This document shows positions 33,288 through 41,866 of a DNA stretch of 64,000 bases, one piece after another. Under the pieces are notes generated by a model. That model was given only the letters and a program-made list of their open reading frames with translations. It was not told the DNA's origin and did no database searches. The first letter of the stretch is position 1, and every line of letters starts with the position of its first letter. A program made the position numbers and the translations under genes. The stretch comes from Luteipulveratus flavus (GTDB taxonomy: Bacteria; Actinomycetota; Actinomycetes; Actinomycetales; Dermatophilaceae). The stretch covers positions 534,419-598,418 of the forward strand of contig NZ_JAROAV010000028.1 of the NCBI RefSeq assembly GCF_029439465.1, read 5' to 3'.

Positions 33288-34452
33288 CCGGCTCACCCGG
33301 TGGCGCCTGGTGCTGGGCGGCGGGGACGCCGACGGCGTGACCGCGGGCGACGGCGCGGAGATCACCCTGAGCGCCGACGACCTCAAGCGCGACAGTGCCC
33401 TGGAGTCGCTGTACGGCGGCACCCGCCGCGGCGGGCTCGGCGGCTCCGCGCCGAAGGTCGCCCGGTGGTTGGGCGACATCCGCGGTTACTTCCCCTCCTC
33501 GGTCGTGCAGGTGATGCAGTCGGACGCTATGGACCGTCTTGGGCTCAGCCAGATGCTGCTGGAGCCGGAGACCATGCGCGCGGTACAGCCCGACGTGTCC
33601 CTCGTCAGCACGCTCATCGGCCTGGGCCGGGTGATCCCGGAGCACTCGCGCGAGACGGCACGCGCCGTCGTCCGGCAGGTCACCGACGACCTGGAGGCGA
33701 GGCTGCGGCAGCGCACGGTGCAAGCGGTGACCGGAGCCCTGGACCGGGCCGCACGCACCCGCCGGCCACGGCTGCGGGACGTCGACTGGAACCGCACGAT
33801 CGCCGCGAACCTGGGCCACTACCTGCCCGAGCACCGCACGGTCGTGCCCGAGCGGCTGGTGGGGTACGCACGCCGCTCCACCGAGATCGAGCGCGAGATC
33901 GTCCTGTGCATCGACCAGTCGGGCTCGATGGCCGAGTCGATCGTCTACAGCTCGGTGTTCGGCGCGGTCCTCGCGTCGCTCTCGGCGGTCAGTACCCGGA
34001 TGGTGGTGTTCGACACCGAGGTGGTCGACCTCACCGACGAGCTCGACGACCCGGTGGACGTGCTCTTCGGCGTCCAGCTCGGTGGGGGTACGGACATCAA
34101 CCGCGCGCTCGCGTACTGCCAGCAGCAGATCAGCCGCCCGGACGACACGGTCCTCGTCCTCATCAGCGATCTCTACGAGGGCGGCATCGCCGAGGAGATG
34201 GTCAGCCGCGCCCGGTCCGTCGTCGCGTCCGGCGCCACGATGATCGCTCTCCTCGCGCTGAGCGACTCCGGGCAGCCGTCGTTCGACGCCGCCCACGCGG
34301 CGGCGCTCGCCGAGGTCGGCGTCCCGTCGTTCGCGTGCACCCCCGACCTGTTCCCGGACCTGATGGCCGCGGCGATCGAGCGGCGCGACATCGGCCAGTG
34401 GGCGGCGGCGAACGACATCGTCACGACCCACGACGCGCCGACCTCGGACTAG
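33271..34452 (+). CDS. VWA domain protein (CoxE-like), MoxR partner
   Basis: This 393-residue protein's C-terminal half is a von Willebrand factor A domain with the metal-ion-dependent adhesion site DQSGSM near residue 213, the Thr motif GGGTDINRAL and LISDLYEGG. The N-terminal half (residues 1 to 195) is helical and contains KVARWLGDIRGYFPSSVVQV. VWA proteins of this kind act with MoxR ATPases, delivering substrates or forming the insertase. ATG 33271 is preceded by GGAGG at a spacing of about 10 nt. It ends the operon; a separate promoter-like box begins 38 nt downstream. Confidence 0.9.
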   Translation: MTEQRDRLTRWRLVLGGGDADGVTAGDGAEITLSADDLKRDSALESLYGGTRRGGLGGSAPKVARWLGDIRGYFPSSVVQVMQSDAMDRLGLSQMLLEPETMRAVQPDVSLVSTLIGLGRVIPEHSRETARAVVRQVTDDLEARLRQRTVQAVTGALDRAARTRRPRLRDVDWNRTIAANLGHYLPEHRTVVPERLVGYARRSTEIEREIVLCIDQSGSMAESIVYSSVFGAVLASLSAVSTRMVVFDTEVVDLTDELDDPVDVLFGVQLGGGTDINRALAYCQQQISRPDDTVLVLISDLYEGGIAEEMVSRARSVVASGATMIALLALSDSGQPSFDAAHAAALAEVGVPSFACTPDLFPDLMAAAIERRDIGQWAAANDIVTTHDAPTSD

Positions 34453-34489
34453 CGGACGTCGGAGCCCGCGTCGATGCCGAGACGCGCAC

Positions 34490-34515
34490 GATTCGCCTCG
34501 CGGACGGCCGGGTAA
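34490..34515 (+). promoter_or_regulatory. Possible stress-sigma promoter of the DUF3040-hemerythrin operon
   Basis: GATT (34490-34493) is followed after 16 nt by GGGTAA (34510-34515), about 80 nt before the GTG of the DUF3040 gene. It is a weaker match than most of the window's boxes. Confidence 0.33.
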
Positions 34516-34596
34516 CCGACTGTCAGGTGCCGGCGCGAGCCAGGACGGGTGCTTCCCGGGTCCAGGGGGCCGGCCACCGCGGCACGAGGAGGTTGT

Positions 34597-34911
34597 GTGC
34601 GACGCAACGACGAGCGCGGCCCGCTGCGCCTCACCGCGCGGGAGATCGCCCTGCTCCGCGCCATCGAGCAGGACCTCGACAGCGACGTCGGCTTCGCCCG
34701 GCGCATGCGCCGTCGACGACAACCCCGGACGTCGGCGGTCCTGCTGGTGGCCCTGGTGGCCGCGCTGTGCGCCGTACCCGTGCTCATGCTGGTGCACATC
34801 GCCGTCGGGCTGGTCTGGGGAGGCGTGATCCTCGCCGTCCTCGCCTGGACGGTGTGGCACCAGGACGCCGACGACCGACGACAGCGACGACAGAAGGGAG
34901 CGGGCCGATGA
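34597..34911 (+). CDS. DUF3040-like small membrane protein
   Basis: The 104-residue protein begins at GTG 34597 with GAGGAGG 4 nt upstream. Residues 10 to 40 (RLTAREIALLRAIEQDL, GFARRMRRR) resemble the cytoplasmic helix of the actinobacterial DUF3040 family, and two membrane segments follow (SAVLLVALVAALCAVPVLML and AVGLVWGGVILAVLAWTVW). The C-terminus is charged. Its stop is coupled to the next ORF by ATGA. Function of the family is unknown. Confidence 0.75.
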   Translation: MRRNDERGPLRLTAREIALLRAIEQDLDSDVGFARRMRRRRQPRTSAVLLVALVAALCAVPVLMLVHIAVGLVWGGVILAVLAWTVWHQDADDRRQRRQKGAGR

Positions 34912-35153
34912 CGGCAGCACCGCAGGACCCGCAGGAGAACGGCACGAGCCGGGACGGCGCACCGAGCGACGTCGACCAGCAGGAGGGTGGCCCCGGGTCC
35001 CGCACCGGGGAGTCCGGCGGCGCGCGCAACGACACCGCCAGCGGCGGCATCCCGGACGACGCGAAGGACGACGACACCGCCTCGGCGAGCAGCAACGGCG
35101 ACGTCGACGGCGACGACCAGGACGACGCCCGAGGCGGGCGTTCGGACCCCTGA
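34908..35153 (+). CDS. Acidic intrinsically disordered small protein
   Basis: This 81-residue ORF consists almost entirely of Asp, Glu, Gly, Ser, Asn and Gln, with no hydrophobic core. It is coupled to the DUF3040 gene (ATGA) and ends 4 nt before the hemerythrin gene. Such Gly/Asp-rich disordered proteins accompany general stress genes in many actinobacteria and can be hydrophilins, which protect against desiccation. That role is inference from composition. A similar acidic ORF lies at 36784-36984. Confidence 0.6.
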   Translation: MTAAPQDPQENGTSRDGAPSDVDQQEGGPGSRTGESGGARNDTASGGIPDDAKDDDTASASSNGDVDGDDQDDARGGRSDP

Positions 35154-35157
35154 CGAC

Positions 35158-35685
35158 GTGGCCGCGGTGACCGCCGTCGCGCTGCAGGACCTGAAGTCCG
35201 AGCTCAGCAGCCAGCATCAGCAGATCAGGGCGATGCTGCGGTCGGTGGCGACGTCGTCGGGTGCGCCGCGCGCCGAGGCGTTCGACCAGCTGCGGACGTT
35301 CCTGGCGGTGCACGAGGCGGCCGAGCAGGAGCACCTCCACCCGATCCCGCGTGCCGACGGCGGGCAGGACGTCCCGCTGATCGACGAACGGGTGAGCGAG
35401 GAGGACGACGCGGCCGCCGGGATGACCCGGCTCGAGGCCCTCGACATCGGCTCGGACGCGTTCTCGACAGCCTTCGCGCCCTGGGCGGACGCGGTGACCG
35501 CGCACACGGAAGCGGAGGAGCACCAGGAGATTCCGGCGCTGCAGGGCCTGGTCGACGAGGACGCGGTCACCGCGGCGACGGCCCAGCTGCGGCGCGTCCC
35601 GCACCTGGCCGACTCGACCAGGACCGCCGAGCCGTTCGCCGATCAGCTCAAGCGGGCGAGACGCGAGTTCCGCGAGGACGACTGA
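35158..35685 (+). CDS. Hemerythrin HHE domain protein
   Basis: The 175-residue four-helix protein has iron-ligand candidates in SSQHQQIRAML, FLAVHEAAEQEHLHPI and VTAHTEAEEHQEI, the H/HxxxE/HxxxH pattern of hemerythrin-like HHE proteins that bind a di-iron centre. Such domains sense or bind oxygen or nitric oxide, or store iron. The start GTG 35158 is chosen by frame and short spacing to the previous gene; there is no strong ribosome site, and GTG 35167 is an alternative. It seems to end the DUF3040 operon. Confidence 0.83.
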   Translation: MAAVTAVALQDLKSELSSQHQQIRAMLRSVATSSGAPRAEAFDQLRTFLAVHEAAEQEHLHPIPRADGGQDVPLIDERVSEEDDAAAGMTRLEALDIGSDAFSTAFAPWADAVTAHTEAEEHQEIPALQGLVDEDAVTAATAQLRRVPHLADSTRTAEPFADQLKRARREFREDD

Positions 35686-35695
35686 CGCGCCTCGC

Positions 35696-35720
35696 GTTTC
35701 CGACGGGGTGCGCCGGGTAG
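35696..35720 (+). promoter_or_regulatory. SigB/SigF-like promoter of the epimerase gene
   Basis: GTTT (35696-35699) and GGGTAG (35715-35720) are separated by 15 nt, the best match to the family consensus in the window. The epimerase ATG at 35730 begins 9 nt after the -10, so the transcript would be nearly leaderless. Confidence 0.6.
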
Positions 35721-35729
35721 GCCAGGCAG

Positions 35730-36782
35730 ATGAAGGTACTCGTGCTCGGAGCCACCGGAAACGTCGGAACGTGCATGGTCCGTCGCCTGCTCGACGACCC
35801 TGGCGTGACGGAGCTGGTCGGCGCCTCACGCCGCAGACCGGCGCAGTTCCCGGCACCGGCGCTCTGGCGCGCGGTCGACGTCGCTCAGCCCCTCCCGACG
35901 GACCTGCTCGACGGTGTGGACGCGGTCGTCAACCTCGCGTGGCTGATGCAGCCCACCCGCGACCCCGACCTGACCTGGCAGGCGAACGTCCTCGGCACCG
36001 CCCGGCTGCTGGACGCGATCGCGCTCTCCCACGTGCGCGTCCTCCTCCAGGCGTCGTCGGTCGGGGCGTACTCCGCGAAGCGGGACGACACCCCGGTGTC
36101 GGAGACCTGGCCGACGCACGGCGTGCCGACGTCGGCGTACAGCCGGGAGAAGGCGTACGTCGAGCGGCTGCTGGACATCTTCGAGCGCGAGCACCACCGG
36201 ACCCGCGTCGTCCGGATGCGGCCGGCGTTCACCTTCCAGGCCGGCGCGGCGACCCAGCAGCGACGGCTGTTCGCCGGACCGCTCGTGCCTGGCCGCTTCC
36301 TCGCCGAGGGACGGCTGCCGGTACTGCCCGACCCGGGCGGCGTGCAGATGCAGGCCGTGCACGCCGACGACGTGGCGCACGCCTACCAGCTCGCACTTGC
36401 CGGCGAGGACGCCGCGGGCGCGTACAACCTGTCGGCGGGGGACACGGTGGACATGCCGACCATCGCCTCGATGCTCGGCGCGCGCGTCGTGCAGGTCCCG
36501 CGCGGTCTGTCCCGCGCCGGTATCCACGCCGCGTGGGCGGCCCGGCTCACGCCGACGTCACCAGGGCTGTTCGACCTGCTCAACCAGGTCCCCCGCATGT
36601 CGACCCAGCGCGCTCACGTCGAGCTGGGTTGGCAGCCTGCCTGGTCCGGCGCCGACGCCGTCCGGGACATGCTGGCCGGCCTACGCAACGGGTCCGCGCC
36701 GGCGACGCCGCCGCTGGACCCGCGCACGAGCGGCCCGCTGCGTTCGCACGAGGTGTGGACCAACGTGCGCAACACGCCCTGA
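35730..36782 (+). CDS. NAD-dependent epimerase/dehydratase family protein
   Basis: The 350-residue extended SDR has the Rossmann motif VLGATGNVGTCMVRRLL at the N-terminus, the catalytic YxxxK as YSREKAYVE near residue 138, and an upstream Ser in LLQASSVGAYS. The last 70 residues contain LTPTSPGLFDLLNQVPRMST. It probably acts on a nucleotide sugar or similar carbonyl substrate, but nothing in the neighbourhood defines it. The close GTTT-N15-GGGTAG box suggests control by a stress sigma factor. No operon partners. Confidence 0.87.
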   Translation: MKVLVLGATGNVGTCMVRRLLDDPGVTELVGASRRRPAQFPAPALWRAVDVAQPLPTDLLDGVDAVVNLAWLMQPTRDPDLTWQANVLGTARLLDAIALSHVRVLLQASSVGAYSAKRDDTPVSETWPTHGVPTSAYSREKAYVERLLDIFEREHHRTRVVRMRPAFTFQAGAATQQRRLFAGPLVPGRFLAEGRLPVLPDPGGVQMQAVHADDVAHAYQLALAGEDAAGAYNLSAGDTVDMPTIASMLGARVVQVPRGLSRAGIHAAWAARLTPTSPGLFDLLNQVPRMSTQRAHVELGWQPAWSGADAVRDMLAGLRNGSAPATPPLDPRTSGPLRSHEVWTNVRNTP

Positions 36783-36783
36783 C

Positions 36784-36984
36784 TCAGTCGGTACGGGAGT
36801 CGTCGTCCTCGTGGATGCCGTCGTCGACCCCCACTGCGTCGGCGTTCTCGTGCGGCGCGCCGTCCGCCTCCTGGCGGGCGGCGGCGCCGTCCGGGATGGC
36901 GTCGGAGCCGTCGCTGGCCGACTCCGGGTCGGTGCTGCTCGGGCGCAGCCGGCTGTTCTCCGAGATCTGTCCGTCGTCACTCAT
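36784..36984 (-). CDS. Acidic disordered small protein
   Basis: The 66-residue [23 protein letters not shown] then Asp/Glu/Ala-rich, lacks hydrophobic residues and resembles the acidic ORF at 34908-35153 in composition. It converges on the epimerase gene with a single-base gap. Support for it being real comes from the GTTG-N14-GGGTAG box just upstream and AGG before the ATG. Function unknown; a hydrophilin-like stress role is a guess. Confidence 0.55.
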   Translation of the reverse strand: MSDDGQISENSRLRPSSTDPESASDGSDAIPDGAAARQEADGAPHENADAVGVDDGIHEDDDSRTD

Positions 36985-36994
36985 ACCTCAAGGG

Positions 36995-37018
36995 CTACCC
37001 GGTGACCTCGCGTCCAAC
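36995..37018 (-). promoter_or_regulatory. SigB/SigF-like promoter of the 66-aa ORF
   Basis: On the minus strand GTTG (37018-37015) is followed after 14 nt by GGGTAG (37000-36995), and ATG 36984 begins 10 nt after the -10. The arrangement repeats that at 18809-18832. Confidence 0.5.
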
Positions 37019-37121
37019 CCGAGGACGGGTTGCGGTGACCGCGGACGGACCCGGAACGGACGTCGCCGGACTTCCCGTCCAGGTGCGTGGCTTCGGGGCC
37101 CTTCCGTGCCACGATCGATGC

Positions 37122-37841
37122 GTGCTCGGACTTCCGGACGCGATCCGCGCTTGTCTGTTCGACCTCGACGGGGTGCTCACCGACACCGCCGCCGTTCATC
37201 GAGCCGCGTGGAAGGCGACGTTCGACCCCGTCCTGGAGCGCCACGGCCGGCCGCCGTTCACCGACGACGACTACACCGAGCACGTCGACGGCAAGCCCCG
37301 CCTCGACGGGGTCCGCGACTTCCTCCGTTCGAGGGGCATCACGCCGCCGGAAGGTGGCCCGGAGGACGGTGCCGACGCCGACACGATCATGGCCATCGGC
37401 GAGCGCAAGAACGCCGACGTGCTGCGCCGCATCCACGACGACGGCGTGACGGTGTTCGAGGGCTCGCGCCGCTACCTGGAGGCGGCCCGTGACGCCGGGC
37501 TGCGCCGGATCGTGGTCTCCTCCAGCGCCAACACCGCGGACGTCCTGCGCGTCACCGGCCTGGACGCGCTCGTCGAGGACCGGGTCGACGGCGTGACCCT
37601 CCAGCAGGAGGGCATCCCGGGCAAGCCCGCCCCCGACTCCTTCCTCGCGGGCGCGGCTCGCGCGGGTGTCACGGCCGAGCAGGCGGCGGTCTTCGAGGAC
37701 GCGACGTCCGGCGTCGAGGCCGGCCGGCGGGGCGCGTTCGGCTACGTCGTCGGCGTGAACCGTGTCGACGACCGGCACGCCGACGCGCTCCGGGAGCACG
37801 GCGCGAGCACCGTCGTGGCCGACCTGGGCGAGCTGCTGTGA
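37122..37841 (+). CDS. HAD-family beta-phosphoglucomutase
   Basis: The 239-residue haloacid dehalogenase-type enzyme begins [20 protein letters not shown], the usual opening of this subfamily, so I use GTG 37122 rather than the earlier ATG at 37002. The nucleophile and acid are the Asp pair in FDLDG; VVSSSAN is motif II, and KPAPDSFL with [10 protein letters not shown] are motifs III and IV. It would convert beta-glucose 1-phosphate to glucose 6-phosphate. The next gene, overlapping as GTGA, encodes a GH65 phosphorylase that produces beta-glucose 1-phosphate, which makes the assignment strong. Confidence 0.9.
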   Translation: MLGLPDAIRACLFDLDGVLTDTAAVHRAAWKATFDPVLERHGRPPFTDDDYTEHVDGKPRLDGVRDFLRSRGITPPEGGPEDGADADTIMAIGERKNADVLRRIHDDGVTVFEGSRRYLEAARDAGLRRIVVSSSANTADVLRVTGLDALVEDRVDGVTLQQEGIPGKPAPDSFLAGAARAGVTAEQAAVFEDATSGVEAGRRGAFGYVVGVNRVDDRHADALREHGASTVVADLGELL

Positions 37842-40261
37842 GCGAGGCGGAGCGCGTCGGCCCCACCGAGGACCTGGCGGAGGAGCAGGAGCTGGTCGGC
37901 TCCCACACCCTCGGCGACAACCACCGGATCCTGGTGGAGCCGTGGCAGGTTCGCGAGGTCGGCCTGAGCCAGGAGAGCCTGGCCGTCTCCGAGTCGTTGT
38001 TCACGCTCTCCAACGGGCACATCGGCGCGCGCGGCAACCTCGACGAGGGCGACCCCTCTGGCCTGCCCGGCACGTACCTCGCGTCCTTCTACGAGACGCG
38101 GCCGCTGCCGTACGCGGAGGCCGGGTACGGCTATCCGGAGTCCGGGCAGACCGTGGTCAACGTGACAGACGGCAAGCTGATCCGGTTGCTGGTGGACGAC
38201 GAGCCGTTGGACCTGCGGTACGGCGAGATCATCTCGCACGAAAGGGTTCTCGACCTTCGGCGGGGCGTGCTCGAACGTGACCTGGTGTGGCGCTCCCCCG
38301 CCGACAAGCTGGTCCGCATCCGCAGCACCCGGCTCGTCTCGCTGACCCGCCGGTCGCTGCTGGCGATCAACTACCGGGTCGAGCCCGTCGACCGGCCGCT
38401 GCGTGTCGTGGCCCAGTCCGAGCTGGTCGCGAACGAGCACACGCCGAGCCGCTCCGACGACCCGCGGGTGACGGCCGCGATGAAGGACGTCCTGAAGCCG
38501 GTGGACCACCACGCCGACGGGCTGAGCGCGCTGCTGATCCACCGCACCCGGGCCAGCAAGCTGCAGCTGGCGGCGGCCATGGACCACCACATCTTCACGC
38601 CGAACGGCCACTCGGTGGAGGCGATCTCGCACCACCCGAACTGGGCGCGCGTGTCCGTCTCGACCAGCCTGCAGCCCGGCGAGCAGCTGCGGATGGTCAA
38701 GTTCGTGTCGTACGGCTGGTCCAGCCAGCGGTCCATGCCGGCGCTGCGCGACCAGGTCGCCGCCGCCCTGATGAGCGCACGCGACGCCCACTGGGAGGGT
38801 GTGCTGGAGGAGCAGGAGCGGGCGTACGAGGAGTTCTGGGCGGGCGCCGACGTGGAGCTGGACGGCCCGGTCGAGATCCAGCAGGCAGTGCGGTTCAACG
38901 TGTTCCACGCCTACCAGGCGGGTGCCCGTACGGAGCGTCGGGCCATCGCGGCCAAGGGCCTGACCGGCACGGGGTACGACGGGCACGCGTTCTGGGACAC
39001 CGAGCAGTTCGTCCTGCCGCTGCTGACCGTCACCGCCCCGGACGCCGCGAACGACGCGCTGCGCTGGCGGCTGTCCACCCTGGAGCTGGCCAAGGAACGG
39101 GCGAGCACGCTCCGGCTGAACGGCGCGGCGTTCCCCTGGCGGACGATCCGCGGCCAGGAGTGCTCGGCGTACTGGCCGGCGGGGACGGCCGCGGTGCACG
39201 TCAACGCCGACGTCGCCGTGGCGGCGGCCCGGCACCTGTGGTGGACCCAGGACGAGGACTTCGGCCGTGAGTGCGCCCAGCCGCTGCTCGTCGAGACCGC
39301 GCGGCTGTGGATGTCGCTCGGCCACGTCGGCGCCGACGAGTGCTTCCACATCGACGGCGTCACCGGCCCGGACGAGTACACCGCTGTGTGCGACGACAAC
39401 ATCTACACCAACCTGATGGCCGCGCAGAACCTGCGGTCCGCCGCCTATGTGGCCAGGCGCTGGCCGGCCGCGGACGTCGACGACGCCGAGATCGAGTCCT
39501 GGCTGGACGCGGCCGGGCGGATGTCGATGCCGTACAACGAGGACAAGCAGGTGCACGAGCAGTGCCGCGGGTTCACCGACTGGCAGGAGTGGGACTTCGA
39601 GCGCTCCGCCCGCGACGAGGAGTACCCGCTGCTGCTGCACGCCCCGTACTTCGACCTGTACCGCAAGCAGGTGATCAAGCAGGCCGACCTGATGCTCGCG
39701 CTGCACTGGTGCGGGGAGGCGTTCACCGACGAGGAGAAGGCGCGCGCGTTCGCGTACTACGAGCCGATCACCGTGCGGGACTCCTCGCTCTCGGCGTGTA
39801 CGCAGGCAGTGGTCGCCGCCGAGGTCGGTCACCTCGACCTGGCCGCGGAGTACCTCGCCGAGGCGGCGCTGATGGACCTGAAGGACCTGGAGCACAACGC
39901 GCGGGACGGCCTGCACATCGCATCCATGGCCGGCGGATGGCTCGCGCTGGTCGCCGGCTTCGGCGGGATGCGCTCGCTGCCCGAACGGCTGCTGTTCCGG
40001 CCGCAGCTGCCGCCCGGCTGGCACCGGCTGCGCTTCGCCGTCCGCCCGAAGCAGTGCCGGCTCACCGTCGAGATCACCGCCGGCTCGGTCCGGTACGCCT
40101 TGGCCGGCGACGAGCCGCTGGAGCTGACCCACTGCTCGGGGCGGGAGCGGGAGGACATCACCCTGCAGCCCGGCGAGCCGATCTCCCGACCGTGGACGGC
40201 GGTCGAGCCGCTGACGCCGCGACCCGCTCAGCCACCCGGTCGCGCGCCCGTCACGCTCTGA
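37838..40261 (+). CDS. Glycoside hydrolase family 65 disaccharide phosphorylase
   Basis: This 807-residue GH65 enzyme has an N-terminal beta-sandwich ([20 protein letters not shown]), an (alpha/alpha)6 barrel and a C-terminal beta-sheet. The general acid is the Glu of DGVTGPDEY near residue 510, and WDTEQFVLP and KQADLMLAL belong to the phosphate and sugar site. GH65 members phosphorolyse trehalose, maltose, kojibiose or nigerose to glucose and beta-glucose 1-phosphate; the sequence alone does not settle which. GTG 37838 overlaps the beta-phosphoglucomutase stop. The pair forms a complete route from disaccharide to glucose 6-phosphate. Confidence 0.92.
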   Translation: MSEAERVGPTEDLAEEQELVGSHTLGDNHRILVEPWQVREVGLSQESLAVSESLFTLSNGHIGARGNLDEGDPSGLPGTYLASFYETRPLPYAEAGYGYPESGQTVVNVTDGKLIRLLVDDEPLDLRYGEIISHERVLDLRRGVLERDLVWRSPADKLVRIRSTRLVSLTRRSLLAINYRVEPVDRPLRVVAQSELVANEHTPSRSDDPRVTAAMKDVLKPVDHHADGLSALLIHRTRASKLQLAAAMDHHIFTPNGHSVEAISHHPNWARVSVSTSLQPGEQLRMVKFVSYGWSSQRSMPALRDQVAAALMSARDAHWEGVLEEQERAYEEFWAGADVELDGPVEIQQAVRFNVFHAYQAGARTERRAIAAKGLTGTGYDGHAFWDTEQFVLPLLTVTAPDAANDALRWRLSTLELAKERASTLRLNGAAFPWRTIRGQECSAYWPAGTAAVHVNADVAVAAARHLWWTQDEDFGRECAQPLLVETARLWMSLGHVGADECFHIDGVTGPDEYTAVCDDNIYTNLMAAQNLRSAAYVARRWPAADVDDAEIESWLDAAGRMSMPYNEDKQVHEQCRGFTDWQEWDFERSARDEEYPLLLHAPYFDLYRKQVIKQADLMLALHWCGEAFTDEEKARAFAYYEPITVRDSSLSACTQAVVAAEVGHLDLAAEYLAEAALMDLKDLEHNARDGLHIASMAGGWLALVAGFGGMRSLPERLLFRPQLPPGWHRLRFAVRPKQCRLTVEITAGSVRYALAGDEPLELTHCSGREREDITLQPGEPISRPWTAVEPLTPRPAQPPGRAPVTL

Positions 40262-40312
40262 GGCCGGCTCCGTCGGGTCGACCGTCGTTCGCCGGCGCCG
40301 GTCGGCGCGCTT

Positions 40313-40337
40313 GATTGGGCGGCACTCGATCGGGTAG
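40313..40337 (+). promoter_or_regulatory. Possible stress-sigma promoter of the aldehyde dehydrogenase gene
   Basis: GATT (40313-40316) lies 15 nt before GGGTAG (40332-40337). The predicted start leaves a leader of about 32 nt carrying AAGGA before ATG 40376. Confidence 0.43.
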
Positions 40338-40375
40338 CGATGTACAGGAGACCTCTCAGCACGGAAGGACGACTC

Positions 40376-41758
40376 ATGGCGAACTACCGGACCGAGAACC
40401 CCGCCACCGGCGAGGTCGAGAAGACCTTCGACGAGCTCGACCGCGACGGCGCGCTCGCCGCGGTCGAGAAGGCGCACACCGCGTACGAGACCTGGCGGCA
40501 GACCTCGCCGCAGGACCGCGCCCAGGTGCTGCGGCGTACGGCCGAGCTGTACGACGAGCGCGCCGACGAGCTGGCCCGGGCCATCGCGGTCGAGATGGGC
40601 AAGCCGATGCGCGAGGCCAAGGGCGAGGTGAAGCTGTCGGGGTCGATCTACGGCTGGTACGCCGAGCACGGCCCCGACCTGCTGGAGGACGAGGAGCTGG
40701 ACGCGCAGGGCGCGCTGCGCAGCGTCGTCCGCAAGGAGCCGGTCGGCGTGCTGCTCGGCGTCATGCCGTGGAACTACCCGTACTACCAGGTGGCCCGGTT
40801 CGCCGCGCCGAACCTCATGCTCGGCAACACGATCCTGCTCAAGCACGCGGGCATCTGCGCGGCGTCGTCCTCGCTCATCGAGGAGGTGCTGCGCGACGCC
40901 GGCCTGCTCGAGGGCGGGTACATCAACCTGTTCGCCTCCAGCAAGCTGATCCCGGACGTCATCGCCGACCCGCGCGTGCAGGGCGTCTCGCTCACCGGCA
41001 GCGAGGCCGCGGGCGCGTCCGTCGCCGAGGCGGCCGGCAAGAACCTCACCAAGTCCGTGCTCGAGCTCGGCGGCTCCGACCCGATGGTGGTGCTCGACGC
41101 CGCGGACGTCGGCACGATGGCCAAGGTCGCGGCGCGTGCCCGGCTGTCCAACTGCGGACAGGCGTGCAACTCCCCCAAGCGGATGTTCGTCGACGACGCG
41201 ATCTACGACGACTTCGTGGACGCCCTCACCCAGGAGGTCGAGAAGGCCGCCGTGGGCGACCCGACCGACGAGGCGACGCGCGTCGGGCCGATGTCGTCCA
41301 AGGACGCCCGTGACGACCTCGACGAGCAGGTGCAGGACGCGGTCGCCAAGGGCGCGACCGTGCGTACCGGCGGCAAGCCGCTCGACCGACCCGGCTCGTT
41401 CTACGCGCCGACCGTCCTCACCGACCTCACGCCGAAGATGCGCGCCTGGTCGGAGGAGCTGTTCGGCCCGGTCGCCATGGTCTACCGGGTGTCTGATGCC
41501 GACGAGGCCGTACGCCTGGCCAACGAGTCCTCCTTCGGGCTGTCCGGCTCGGTGTGGAGCGACGACCCCGAGAAGGCCGCCGAGGTCGCCGCTCGGCTCG
41601 ATGTCGGCATGGCGTTCGTGAACGAGCACGGGACGACGCTGCCCGGGCTGCCGTTCGGTGGCGTGAAGCGCTCCGGGTACGGCCGCGAGCTGTCCAAGGA
41701 GGGAATGAACGAGTTCGTGAACCGCAAGCTCGTCCGCGTCGCCGCCACGAAGAAGTAG
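40376..41758 (+). CDS. NAD(P)-dependent aldehyde dehydrogenase, succinate-semialdehyde type
   Basis: The 460-residue aldehyde dehydrogenase has a cofactor-binding stretch MPWNYPYYQVARFAAPNL, the general base Glu in LELGGSDPM and the catalytic Cys in NCGQACNSPKR. Its length and short N-terminus (YRTENPATGEVEKTFDELD) match the GabD/Sad-like group that oxidises succinate semialdehyde. ATG 40376 has AAGGA 7 nt upstream; an earlier ATG at 40340 would add 12 unsupported residues. It stands alone between a GGGTAG box and a strong hairpin terminator. Substrate is inferred from subfamily. Confidence 0.9.
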   Translation: MANYRTENPATGEVEKTFDELDRDGALAAVEKAHTAYETWRQTSPQDRAQVLRRTAELYDERADELARAIAVEMGKPMREAKGEVKLSGSIYGWYAEHGPDLLEDEELDAQGALRSVVRKEPVGVLLGVMPWNYPYYQVARFAAPNLMLGNTILLKHAGICAASSSLIEEVLRDAGLLEGGYINLFASSKLIPDVIADPRVQGVSLTGSEAAGASVAEAAGKNLTKSVLELGGSDPMVVLDAADVGTMAKVAARARLSNCGQACNSPKRMFVDDAIYDDFVDALTQEVEKAAVGDPTDEATRVGPMSSKDARDDLDEQVQDAVAKGATVRTGGKPLDRPGSFYAPTVLTDLTPKMRAWSEELFGPVAMVYRVSDADEAVRLANESSFGLSGSVWSDDPEKAAEVAARLDVGMAFVNEHGTTLPGLPFGGVKRSGYGRELSKEGMNEFVNRKLVRVAATKK

Positions 41759-41768
41759 CCGCACACGG

Positions 41769-41805
41769 ACGGATCCCCCGGTGCGCTGAGCCCCGGGGGA
41801 TCCGT
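41769..41805 (+). terminator. Hairpin terminator T1, left border of the restriction island
   Basis: ACGGATCCCCCGG (41769-41781) pairs perfectly with CCGGGGGATCCGT (41793-41805) around an 11-nt loop, 10 nt after the aldehyde dehydrogenase stop. The wider 40-nt unit 41769-41808 recurs in altered form at 50596-50635 (T2). Confidence 0.75.
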
Positions 41806-41853
41806 CGTCGTGCTCGCATCGTCGAGAGCACCCGCATCGCTCACCGACGCGGC

Positions 41854-41859
41854 TAGAGT
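41854..41859 (+). promoter_or_regulatory. Possible -10 element for leaderless hsdR transcript
   Basis: TAGAGT fits TANNNT and lies 7 nt before the in-frame GTG at 41867. No ribosome site precedes that GTG, so a leaderless mRNA beginning at the codon is likely. I see no convincing -35. Confidence 0.4.
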
Positions 41860-41866
41860 CGTGCTG

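Noticed and set aside
35708..37492. 594-codon plus-strand frame overlapping the epimerase and mutase genes
   Set aside because: It is out of frame with both recognised proteins and reads as Arg/Pro-rich low-complexity sequence.
40340..40375. Upstream ATG for the aldehyde dehydrogenase
   Set aside because: The ATG at 40376 has AAGGA at good spacing and matches the usual N-terminus; the earlier one lies 3 nt after the GGGTAG box.
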